Program-made: the position numbers and the translations under genes | Shown: piece by piece, positions 25,412 through 31,554 of the stretch | Numbering within the stretch: the first letter of the stretch is position 1 | How the letters are laid out: each line of letters opens with the position of its first letter | The notes under the pieces: model-generated | What the model saw: the letters and a program-made list of their open reading frames with translations, nothing else | What the model was told of the DNA's origin: nothing | Databases searched by the model: none | Assembly (NCBI GenBank): GCA_946409145.1 | Contig: CAMJVA010000003.1 | Span: 1-31,554 of the forward strand | DNA: 31,554 bases | Direction of reading: 5' to 3' | DNA from: an uncultured Enterococcus sp. | Lineage (GTDB): Bacteria > Bacillota > Bacilli > Lactobacillales > Enterococcaceae

Positions 25412-25440
25412 ATCATACGAGTTAAACGTCTATTTGTCAA
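25412..25440 (-). promoter_or_regulatory. Promoter of the M-box-mgtA transcript
   Basis: TTGACA (25435-25440, perfect), a 17-nt spacer and TATGAT (25412-25417, 5 of 6). The -35 overlaps the stop codon of the MocR-type regulator upstream. The predicted 5' leader of mgtA is about 320 nt. Confidence 0.85.
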
Positions 25441-26831
25441 AAAAGGATATTATTTTTTTCTTGAGCGATTACTTTGGCTAATTTTTCCATGAAGATTTCA
25501 CCTTCTTTTTTCGTTAAACGACTGGCGTTCACTCTTAAAGAATGTTTTCCTCCAGCAAATAAATAACCTCCAGCCACATAAATATTTTCTTTGGCTAATT
25601 TTTTTAAGAAATTTTCATTTACCGTTACAGGTAATTCTTCAAGCCAAAGGTAATATCCTCCTTTTGGCATCGTTGCTTTAAAGTGATACTTTTGGCTAAG
25701 TTGAAATAAATCAGTACCTCTTTTTTTTAACTTTTCCCGTAAAGCTGCCATTTCTAAAGGATAATTCTGACTAGTTAAGGCAGAATAAGCCATGACTTGG
25801 GGAAAAATACTCAATGAAAAATCTAAGGCTTCTTTCACTTTACTTAAACGCTCCATTAAAGGAGGTGGCCCTACTACCCAACCAATTTTTGTCGTGGTCC
25901 CTAAAATTTTTGATAAAGAGCCAAGATACAACACATTATCTTTTCCTAGTTGGCGTAAAGTAGGTAATTTTTTCGTTTTGGGATAGTAAAGCTTAGAAAA
26001 AGCGTCATCTTCAATGATCAATAAGTGATGACTTTTAGCAAAGTCCACTAAAGTTTCTCGCTCTTTTAAAGACATTTGCACCCCCGTGGGATTTTGAAAA
26101 TTAGGATTAACGATTAAAACTTTTATTTTTTCTCGTAAAACAATTTCTTTAAGTTTAAAAAAATCAATTTTCCCGGAAAAAGGAATCCCAATTCGTTTTA
26201 CTTGGGCAATGGAAAAAATTGGCAGACTCCAAAAAAATGACGGAGAAAAAATACCTACTTTATCTCCTTTTTGTAACATTCCTTGTAAGATTAAAAATAA
26301 TCCTTGTTGGGAACCGGCGGTAATTAAAATATTTTCTTTTTCTTCTTTTAATTCTTTCCCTAAGACTTTTCTTAAAGGAACATAGCCCAGATGATCTTCT
26401 TTTTTTTCAGCCTTTAAAAAATCTTTCCAAGAAAAACTAGGAAGTTGAATTTTAGGGACGAGTTCATAAGGTAATTCTCCAGTGTAGGCATCAATAGCCT
26501 CTTGATTATTTTTTAATTCAGGAAAAAGTTCCGGTTTAAAAAAATAATCGTTTTCTTCTATTAAAAATCGCCAAGGAGAAAGCTCTGGAGAATTTCTTAA
26601 GGCTATTAAATAATTACCGCTTCCCCGTACTTTTTCAATCATTCCTAGAGCTTGCAGTTCATCAATGGCTCTGGTTACAGTGGAACGATTCACTTGAAAA
26701 ATCTTTGCCAGTTCTCTTTCAGCAGGTAATTTTTCCCCTAAGAGAATATTTCCTTTTTCCCCTTCTGAAATTATTTTTTCCATAATCTCTTGGTAAATAG
26801 GTCCCTGATTCTTTTGAATATGCCAATCCAT
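25437..26831 (-). CDS. pdxR: MocR-family PLP-binding regulator, probably PdxR
   Basis: A 464-aa fusion of a GntR winged helix (residues 10-75; LPAERELAKIFQVNRSTVTRAI) to a fold-type I aminotransferase domain. The PLP lysine is Lys308 in SLSK; NFQNPTG and IEDDAF supply ring and pyridine contacts and LRVNASR the carboxylate arginine. MocR proteins use PLP as a sensor. This gene is divergent from pdxK and a putative vitamin B6 transporter gene, so control of B6 salvage is the best guess; the symbol rests on that context. No terminator follows it before the mgtA promoter, so read-through would enter the M-box. A start at 26831 has GAGGTGAAC upstream. Confidence 0.8.
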   Translation of the reverse strand: MDWHIQKNQGPIYQEIMEKIISEGEKGNILLGEKLPAERELAKIFQVNRSTVTRAIDELQALGMIEKVRGSGNYLIALRNSPELSPWRFLIEENDYFFKPELFPELKNNQEAIDAYTGELPYELVPKIQLPSFSWKDFLKAEKKEDHLGYVPLRKVLGKELKEEKENILITAGSQQGLFLILQGMLQKGDKVGIFSPSFFWSLPIFSIAQVKRIGIPFSGKIDFFKLKEIVLREKIKVLIVNPNFQNPTGVQMSLKERETLVDFAKSHHLLIIEDDAFSKLYYPKTKKLPTLRQLGKDNVLYLGSLSKILGTTTKIGWVVGPPPLMERLSKVKEALDFSLSIFPQVMAYSALTSQNYPLEMAALREKLKKRGTDLFQLSQKYHFKATMPKGGYYLWLEELPVTVNENFLKKLAKENIYVAGGYLFAGGKHSLRVNASRLTKKEGEIFMEKLAKVIAQEKNNILF

Positions 26832-26846
26832 TTGTTCACCTCTTAA

Positions 26847-26874
26847 AATTGGCTGAGCAAAAAATAAGCCAATT
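26847..26874. promoter_or_regulatory. Inverted repeat between pdxR and pdxK
   Basis: A perfect 8-bp repeat AATTGGCT / AGCCAATT with a 12-nt gap sits just upstream of the pdxR ribosome binding site and about 30 nt before the pdxK -10. It may be a PdxR operator, or a hairpin in the pdxR leader. Known MocR sites are often direct repeats, so the assignment is uncertain. Confidence 0.35.
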
Positions 26875-26901
26875 GGTCCTTTTCATCTATTGTATTTTCA
26901 G

Positions 26902-26907
26902 TATACT
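26902..26907 (+). promoter_or_regulatory. Probable -10 box of pdxK
   Basis: TATACT lies 30 bases before the pdxK ribosome binding site. No good -35 is found 17 nt upstream, which would fit a promoter needing an activator. Confidence 0.4.
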
Positions 26908-26943
26908 AAAAATGATCGAAAGAATAAAATTGGAGGTTTTACC

Positions 26944-27765
26944 ATGATTCCTAAAATAATAACTATTGCCGGTTCTGACTCTTCTGGAGGCGCCGGATTG
27001 CAAGCTGATTTAAAAACATTTCAAGAATACGGTACTTTTGGCTTTTCTGCCATTACTAGTTTTGTCACCATGGATCCTGATCACAACTGGTCCCATGAAA
27101 TTGCTCCAACAGATGCCACCCTTTTAGAAAAACAATTAAAAACCATTTATGCAGGCCGTCCTTTACAAGCAGGAAAAACAGGCATGCTCGGTTCCGTGGA
27201 AAATGCCGAAATGGCTAGTTTTTATTTGGAAAAATTTAACCAAGAAAACTTAGTAGTCGATCCTGTAATGGCTTGTAAAGGTACCACAGAATTGTTACAA
27301 CCAGAATTAGCCAAAGCAATGATTGATAATTTATTACCCAAAGCTTTAATCACTACGCCTAATTTAACTGAAGCGGGAATTTTATCTCAATTAGGTGAAT
27401 TAACATCCACTGAACAAATGGAAGAAGCCGCTCGAAAAATTTCCTTATTAGGACCAAAATATGTCTTAATTAAAGGGGGCCACCGCTTAAAAACCCCAGA
27501 AGCCATTGACGTATTATATGATGGAAAAAATTTCACTTACTTAGTAGGAGAAAAATATCAAACAGACTTTAATCACGGAGCTGGCTGTACTTTTGCTGCA
27601 GCAGTCACTGCTGGTATTGGTAAAGGATATTCAGTTGAAAAAGCTGCGAAACTAGCAAAAGATTTTGTCAACGCCGGTATTAAAAACGGCTTAAAAATCA
27701 ATCCTTTCTTAGGCCATGTTTGGCATGGTGCTTATAACAAAGCAGAAAATCGCATGGAAGGATGA
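26944..27765 (+). CDS. pdxK: Pyridoxal/pyridoxine kinase, ThiD-like
   Basis: Phosphorylates B6 vitamers with ATP to make PLP or its precursors. The 273-aa ribokinase-fold protein starts MIPKIITIAGSDSSGGAGLQADLK and has NHGAGCTFAAAVTAG near residue 215, where the cysteine matches the catalytic Cys of the Bacillus ThiD-like pyridoxal kinase. A role as hydroxymethylpyrimidine kinase (thiamine pathway) is the main alternative, as these enzymes look alike; the PdxR-type neighbour and B6-type transporter favour B6. ATG 26944 follows GGAGG by 7 nt; an upstream ATG at 26890 lies before the promoter -10 and is unlikely. Confidence 0.85.
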   Translation: MIPKIITIAGSDSSGGAGLQADLKTFQEYGTFGFSAITSFVTMDPDHNWSHEIAPTDATLLEKQLKTIYAGRPLQAGKTGMLGSVENAEMASFYLEKFNQENLVVDPVMACKGTTELLQPELAKAMIDNLLPKALITTPNLTEAGILSQLGELTSTEQMEEAARKISLLGPKYVLIKGGHRLKTPEAIDVLYDGKNFTYLVGEKYQTDFNHGAGCTFAAAVTAGIGKGYSVEKAAKLAKDFVNAGIKNGLKINPFLGHVWHGAYNKAENRMEG

Positions 27766-27770
27766 GAAAA

Positions 27771-28319
27771 ATGAATCAAGGAAAAACAAATCGTTTAGTC
27801 ATGACGGCACTTTTTGCCGCATTAACTTTTGTAGCCACCCAAAGCATTCGCATTCCCCTACCTGGTGCTTTTGTTCATACAGGTAATGTGATGGTCTTAC
27901 TTTCCGTTTTATTATTAGGCTATAAAAAAGGTGCTTTAGCGGGAGGATTAGGTTTAGCATTTTTTGATTTAATGAATGGATTTGCCATGGAAGCTCCTTA
28001 CTTTTTAGTGGAAAGTTTTATTGTAGGGGGCGCTGGGTGGTTAATGTTTCATTATGTATTTAAGGAAAAAGTAAAAAATCCTAGTGATTTATGGAAAATC
28101 GTTATAACAGCTGTGGTTACAGGTATTACTAAAATCTTGATGACTCAGTTAAAAAATACGATTATCTTACTTTATGGTGGAGCTAATTTCGAAAAAGCCT
28201 TTAATGGTGCCTTAGCTTTACTTCCAGCCACTTTAATTAATGTGGCTGTAACGATTATTTTAGTCACTATTTTATTTTTACCTTTAGAAAAAGCTTTAGC
28301 CCCAATGAAATTAAGATAA
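27771..28319 (+). CDS. ECF transporter S component, probable vitamin B6 binding (PdxU-like)
   Basis: A 182-aa integral membrane protein with about six helices, containing the ECF substrate-binding features TALFAALTFVAT in helix 1 and GNVMVLLSVLLLGYKKGALAGGLGLAFFD, typical of the DUF3816/PdxU group. It would capture a vitamin and use a shared EcfA-EcfT energy module encoded elsewhere. Its position directly after pdxK and beside a PdxR-type regulator supports pyridoxine or pyridoxal as substrate. ATG 27771 has GGAAGG 9 nt upstream; ATG 27762 overlaps the pdxK stop (ATGA) but has the binding site at zero spacing, so the former is preferred. Confidence 0.75.
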   Translation: MNQGKTNRLVMTALFAALTFVATQSIRIPLPGAFVHTGNVMVLLSVLLLGYKKGALAGGLGLAFFDLMNGFAMEAPYFLVESFIVGGAGWLMFHYVFKEKVKNPSDLWKIVITAVVTGITKILMTQLKNTIILLYGGANFEKAFNGALALLPATLINVAVTIILVTILFLPLEKALAPMKLR

Positions 28320-28321
28320 GA

Positions 28322-28357
28322 GAAAAGCTCAAGACGATGACGTCTTGAGCCTTTTTT
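28322..28357. terminator. Terminator between pdxK-ECF operon and guaC
   Basis: A perfect 10-bp stem GCTCAAGACG / CGTCTTGAGC (28327-28336 and 28341-28350) with a 4-nt loop is followed by six T on the plus strand; four A on the left make it weaker but usable for guaC. Confidence 0.9.
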
Positions 28358-28363
28358 ATAGTT

Positions 28364-29341
28364 TTATAAAATATCTCCATTTAAAATACTGTTTTTTACA
28401 ATTACATAATCTACTTTGCGAATGGCTTCTAGATCTTTTCCACCTGCATAAGAAATACTAGATTGTAAATCTTGCTCCATTTCCACTAAGGTGTCTTTTA
28501 GAGGACCTTTGTATTGCACCCAGATTTTTTTACCTTCAACATTTTTATGTTCCCCTTTTTGAAACTCAGAGGCTGAACCAAAATATTCTTTATACATTAT
28601 GCCATCTTCTACTTTTGTTTCTCCAGGAGATTCTTCGTGACCGGCAAATAAAGAGCCTATCATAACCATAGTTGCTCCAAAACGGACCGATTTAGCAATA
28701 TCTCCGTGAGTGCGAATTCCTCCGTCAGCAATAATCGGTTTTCTAGCCGCTTTAGCACACCAACGTAAAGCAGCCAATTGCCATCCCCCTGTTCCAAAGC
28801 CAGTTTTCAGCTTTGTAATACATACTTTCCCTGGTCCAATACCTACTTTTGTAGCATCAGCTCCAGCATTTTCCAACTCTCGAACGGCTTCTGGAGTACC
28901 AACGTTCCCTGCAATAACAAAAGTTTCTGGCAAGTTTTCTTTAATATGTCCAATCATTTTAATAACTGAATTAGAATGACCATGAGCAATATCAATCGTA
29001 ATAAATTCAGGAATTAAATGTTTTTCTTTTAATTCTAAAATAAAATCATATTCACTAGGTTTTACTCCCACAGAAATTGAGGCAATTAATTGTTGGTCGT
29101 GCATTTTCTTAATAAAAGGAAGACGAGCTCCTTCATCAAAACGATGCATAATATAAAAGTAACCTTCTTTGGCTAATTGTTCAGCAATGTCTTCATCAAT
29201 AATTGTTTGCATATTAGCAGGAACTACTGGTAATTTAAAATTAAATCCTCCTAAAGTAACGGAAGTATCACATTCGCTTCTGGAGTTAACAATACATTTG
29301 TTAGGAATTAGTTGCACATCTTCGTAATCAAAAACTTTCAT
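28364..29341 (-). CDS. guaC: GMP reductase
   Basis: Reduces GMP to IMP with NADPH, returning guanine nucleotides to the adenine branch. The 325-aa length and start MKVFDYEDVQLIPNKC match the Firmicutes GuaC2 group of the IMPDH/GMPR family, which lacks the CBS pair of IMP dehydrogenase. Catalytic Cys174 lies in GIGPGKVCITK, followed by the flexible GFGTGGWQ segment, and FMN/phosphate-type residues in ADGGIRTHGD. AGAAAGGAC lies 7-8 nt upstream of the ATG. The promoter carries a PurBox identical to that of the purine permease here, in line with GuaC belonging to the PurR regulon in Bacillus. Confidence 0.96.
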   Translation of the reverse strand: MKVFDYEDVQLIPNKCIVNSRSECDTSVTLGGFNFKLPVVPANMQTIIDEDIAEQLAKEGYFYIMHRFDEGARLPFIKKMHDQQLIASISVGVKPSEYDFILELKEKHLIPEFITIDIAHGHSNSVIKMIGHIKENLPETFVIAGNVGTPEAVRELENAGADATKVGIGPGKVCITKLKTGFGTGGWQLAALRWCAKAARKPIIADGGIRTHGDIAKSVRFGATMVMIGSLFAGHEESPGETKVEDGIMYKEYFGSASEFQKGEHKNVEGKKIWVQYKGPLKDTLVEMEQDLQSSISYAGGKDLEAIRKVDYVIVKNSILNGDIL

Positions 29342-29383
29342 TAAGATCGTCCTTTCTGCTTATAAAACTTAACAACCTTGATT

Positions 29384-29412
29384 ACTTTACTGGAATTAAA
29401 GAATAAAGTCAA
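29384..29412 (-). promoter_or_regulatory. Predicted promoter of guaC
   Basis: TTGACT (29407-29412, 5 of 6), a 17-nt spacer and TAAAGT (29384-29389, 4 of 6) on the minus strand. Transcription should start near 29377. Confidence 0.65.
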
Positions 29413-29444
29413 AGTTTCACCGGTATTTTCCGGAATTTTTCTTT

Positions 29445-29462
29445 TTATTGTTCGTGTTTTAC
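29445..29462 (-). promoter_or_regulatory. PurBox (PurR site) upstream of guaC
   Basis: The minus strand reads GTAAAACACGAACAATAA, identical to the site at 12017-12034. The CGAAC core is centred at 29452, 68 nt from the inner edge of the -10 and about 75 nt upstream of the predicted start of transcription, close to the -76 position known for the activating PurBox of Lactococcus lactis. Confidence 0.75.
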
Positions 29463-29469
29463 TAAAAGT

Positions 29470-29500
29470 AAAAAATAGGAGACAAATTTGTCTCCTGAAA
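29470..29500 (-). terminator. Terminator of the DUF1836-degV-hemolysin III operon
   Basis: A 20-base perfect palindrome AGGAGACAAATTTGTCTCCT (29477-29496) is followed by ATTTTTT on the minus strand. Confidence 0.88.
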
Positions 29501-29503
29501 AAT

Positions 29504-30160
29504 TTAAGTATATAAATAAACAGAAAAAAACATGAGAAAAGCCGCTAACAACACAAATAAATGCCATACTACGTGCATGAAGCGAATATTTTTCAAGCTA
29601 TAAAGTAAAGCCCCAATACTGTAACTAACTCCACCTAAAAACAATAGTAGAACTCCAGTTTTTCCAATGGAGTGCATAAGTTGTGGTAAAGAAAAGACGA
29701 CGAGCCAGCCCATAATCAAATAAATAATCGTAGATACTTTAGAAACAGTGGCTTTTTTGTGGAGGGTTAAAGACTTATACACAATGCCTAAAATAGCCAA
29801 CAGCCAAATAATAGACAATAAGATAATCCCTCTTTTTAAAGGAAGAGCCAATAAGCAAAATGGAGTGTAAGATCCTGCAATAAGAAGAAAAATAGAACAG
29901 TGATCAAAGACTTGAAATACTTTTTTGGCTTTGGTGAAAATGAGACTGTGAAATAAAGTGGAGGATAAAAAAAGCAAAATCAGACAGCTTCCATAAATCA
30001 CATAACTAACCACATGTATGGGAGAATGAAGTCTAGCGCCTTTGACAATGAGTAACACTAGACCAGCAACAGAAAAGAAAAAACCAATTCCATGGGTTAC
30101 AGCGTTAAACACTTCATTGACGATTAAATATTTTTTGGTGAATTTTTCTTTTTTTTCCAT
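29504..30160 (-). CDS. Hemolysin III / PAQR family membrane protein
   Basis: A 218-aa integral membrane protein with seven predicted helices. The conserved residues of the bacterial hemolysin III (YqfA/TrhA) branch of PAQR proteins are present: NxxTHGIG near the N-terminus, SSTLFHS, FDHCSIFLLIAGSYTPF and HVVWHLFVLL at the end; the Ser, Asp and His residues are thought to bind a metal. Despite the name, a toxic role is not established; relatives are linked to membrane lipid state. AAGGAAGGTG lies upstream of the ATG and overlaps the end of degV, so it is the last gene of a three-gene operon. Confidence 0.88.
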   Translation of the reverse strand: MEKKEKFTKKYLIVNEVFNAVTHGIGFFFSVAGLVLLIVKGARLHSPIHVVSYVIYGSCLILLFLSSTLFHSLIFTKAKKVFQVFDHCSIFLLIAGSYTPFCLLALPLKRGIILLSIIWLLAILGIVYKSLTLHKKATVSKVSTIIYLIMGWLVVFSLPQLMHSIGKTGVLLLFLGGVSYSIGALLYSLKNIRFMHVVWHLFVLLAAFLMFFSVYLYT

Positions 30161-30175
30161 AAAAACGCACCTTCC

Positions 30176-31021
30176 TTAATACACTTGAATTCCTAAACCT
30201 AAAAGTCCCGGCCCTGTATGCACACTTAAAGCTGGGGAAATAGGGGCATAAAAAATTTCCACATTAGGAAATTTCTTTTGCAAAAATTCATAAGCTTCTT
30301 CCGCTGCTTCTTTAGCATTTGCTTCAGCCACAGCTAAACGAAACTTCCCGTCTTTAGGTACATTTTCTAAGATTAATTGGCGTAATTTTTCACGACTTTT
30401 ATTTAATCCTCGAGCTTTTGTAACAGTATAATACACGCCTTCTTCATTACAAGAAATCACTGGCTTTAAAGAAAGGGCTTGACCTAAAAGGGCAGAAACT
30501 AAACCAATTCTTCCCCCTTTTTGTAAATATTCTAAAGTTGCTACGGAAAAGAAGACTTTCGTTTTGGGAATGCTTTGGTTAATTTTTTCGACAATTTCTG
30601 AAAATTCTAAGCCTTGTTCAATAAGTTCATAAGCATAAATCCCTTGAAATCCTGCGGCAATTCCAATATTTTTTGTATCAATTAAGGCAGATTCCAATTG
30701 AGGAAACTCTTCTAAGTGCAATCTTAAAGCATTATACGTTCCAGAAAGTCCAGAAGAAATGGTTATGACAATTACTTGTTGGAAATTTTCGGCAATTTTT
30801 TCTAAAGTATCTGTAATAATTTGCCCATCTGGAAGAGAGGTTTTCGGTACTTCTTTTTCTAAATGACTTAACACTTCTTCTCCAGTAATATCTACTCCAT
30901 CTAAATACTGTCTATCTTGATAAATTAATTTTAATGGGACGGAAAAAACATTAGGTTGAGTTAAATATTTTTGCGGTACATCGCACCCTGAGTCGACTAA
31001 AAGAGCAATTTTATGATTCAT
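30176..31021 (-). CDS. DegV family fatty-acid-binding protein (FakB-like)
   Basis: A 281-aa cytoplasmic protein of the DegV family, whose members bind a fatty acid and present it to the kinase FakA for phosphorylation. Family motifs are LVDSGCDVP at the start, TSLPDG with the phosphate/fatty-acid-binding TS near residue 61, ITISSGLSGTYNA near 87-99, LEYLQKGGRIG near 163-173 and the C-terminal HTGPGLLGLG. The DNA shows an 11-base overlap with the DUF1836 gene upstream, suggesting coupled translation. Which fatty acids it binds cannot be told here, and fakA is not in the window. Confidence 0.9.
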   Translation of the reverse strand: MNHKIALLVDSGCDVPQKYLTQPNVFSVPLKLIYQDRQYLDGVDITGEEVLSHLEKEVPKTSLPDGQIITDTLEKIAENFQQVIVITISSGLSGTYNALRLHLEEFPQLESALIDTKNIGIAAGFQGIYAYELIEQGLEFSEIVEKINQSIPKTKVFFSVATLEYLQKGGRIGLVSALLGQALSLKPVISCNEEGVYYTVTKARGLNKSREKLRQLILENVPKDGKFRLAVAEANAKEAAEEAYEFLQKKFPNVEIFYAPISPALSVHTGPGLLGLGIQVY

Positions 31022-31553
31022 GATTTTCTTCTCCTTTTTCTTCTTTTGAGAGTTGAATTAAGACTTCACTGAAAACTTTTAAAGACAAAGCTAAAGTAAT
31101 ACTACGCATAAAAATTTTTTCTTGATGTTCTCCGTTAAAGGATAAAGAAACATTTTCTGGAGCAATCATTTGTCCTGCTATTTCTTCTATGGCTTGAGTT
31201 AAATAATGACTAAAGTCCTCATAAGTTTCCTGAACATTGGAGAATTTTTTTTGATAATCTAACGCTTCTTTCACTTCAGGAAGAGGAAGTATTTGTTTTA
31301 ATAAAGTAATCGTTAATAAAAGAGCTACATGTTCTTTCCCATAACGTTTTTTTATCGGTGCAGGAATGAGTTTTTGTTTCACATAATTATTTACCATGGC
31401 ACTAGTTAAAAGATTTTTTTCAGGAAAGAGACTCTCTAATTCTTGATTTACAATAGTAATCACTTGATCCATATATAATTGAAAATCAGGAAGTTGGTCC
31501 CAAGTAGGTAAGGAAAAATCATGGATTTTTTTTCCAGCATTTTCTAAGTTCAT
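31011..31553 (-). CDS. DUF1836 family protein with MerR-like helix-turn-helix
   Basis: A 180-aa protein of the DUF1836 family. Residues 50-90 (LTSAMVNNYVKQKLI, then RYGKEHVALLLTI) look like a MerR-type winged helix with DNA-binding character, and the C-terminal half is helical. Function is unknown; a local regulator of the degV operon is a plausible guess because the gene overlaps degV by 11 bases. The ATG at 31553 is one base from the window edge, so its ribosome binding site is not visible and a longer form cannot be excluded, although the first residues match a family start. Confidence 0.75.
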   Translation of the reverse strand: MNLENAGKKIHDFSLPTWDQLPDFQLYMDQVITIVNQELESLFPEKNLLTSAMVNNYVKQKLIPAPIKKRYGKEHVALLLTITLLKQILPLPEVKEALDYQKKFSNVQETYEDFSHYLTQAIEEIAGQMIAPENVSLSFNGEHQEKIFMRSITLALSLKVFSEVLIQLSKEEKGEENHES

Positions 31554-31554
31554 T

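Overview
The window is about 36% GC by eye and reads as chromosome of a low-GC Firmicute of the order Lactobacillales, probably Enterococcaceae or a close relative. The clues are the dnaE-pfkA-pyk order, a pyruvate kinase with the extra C-terminal PEP-utiliser domain, a two-lipoyl-domain E2 in a pdhABCD operon, a PmrA-type exporter, an L32-YceD pair and strong AGGAGG ribosome binding sites. Genus cannot be fixed from the sequence alone. I see no transposase, integrase, tRNA, rRNA, CRISPR array or broken gene; this is a core-type region.

Layout, left to right. (1) 77-8805, minus strand: gnd (6-phosphogluconate dehydrogenase), rpmF-yceD (ribosomal protein L32 and its partner), pyk and pfkA (lower and upper control points of glycolysis), dnaE (replicative polymerase). 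(2) 8917-11910: a small DUF2929 membrane protein, a PmrA-like drug exporter and an NCS2 purine permease. (3) 12132-16845, plus strand: a Cof-type HAD phosphatase, then a heterodimeric BmrC/BmrD-type ABC exporter preceded by a short leader ORF and an intrinsic terminator. (4) 16905-22065, minus strand: the pyruvate dehydrogenase operon pdhA-pdhB-pdhC-pdhD. (5) 22492-28319: a P-type Mg2+ ATPase gene (mgtA) under an M-box riboswitch, then a vitamin B6 module made of a MocR/PdxR-type regulator divergent from pdxK and an ECF substrate-binding membrane protein. (6) 28364-31553, minus strand: guaC (GMP reductase) and a DUF1836-degV-hemolysin III operon.

The genes are mostly ordinary; the interest is in RNA and operator control. 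Three points stand out. First, mgtA appears to have two stacked controls: an M-box riboswitch with terminator, then a 48-codon leader ORF overlapping the mgtA start and a set of mutually exclusive hairpins around the mgtA ribosome binding site. Second, the ABC exporter has a 27-codon leader peptide ORF ending 15 nt before a terminator, the arrangement of an antibiotic-sensing attenuator. Third, the purine permease and guaC, 17 kb apart, share an identical 18-nt PurBox at exactly the same distance from their -10 boxes, which points to PurR acting as an activator as in Lactococcus.
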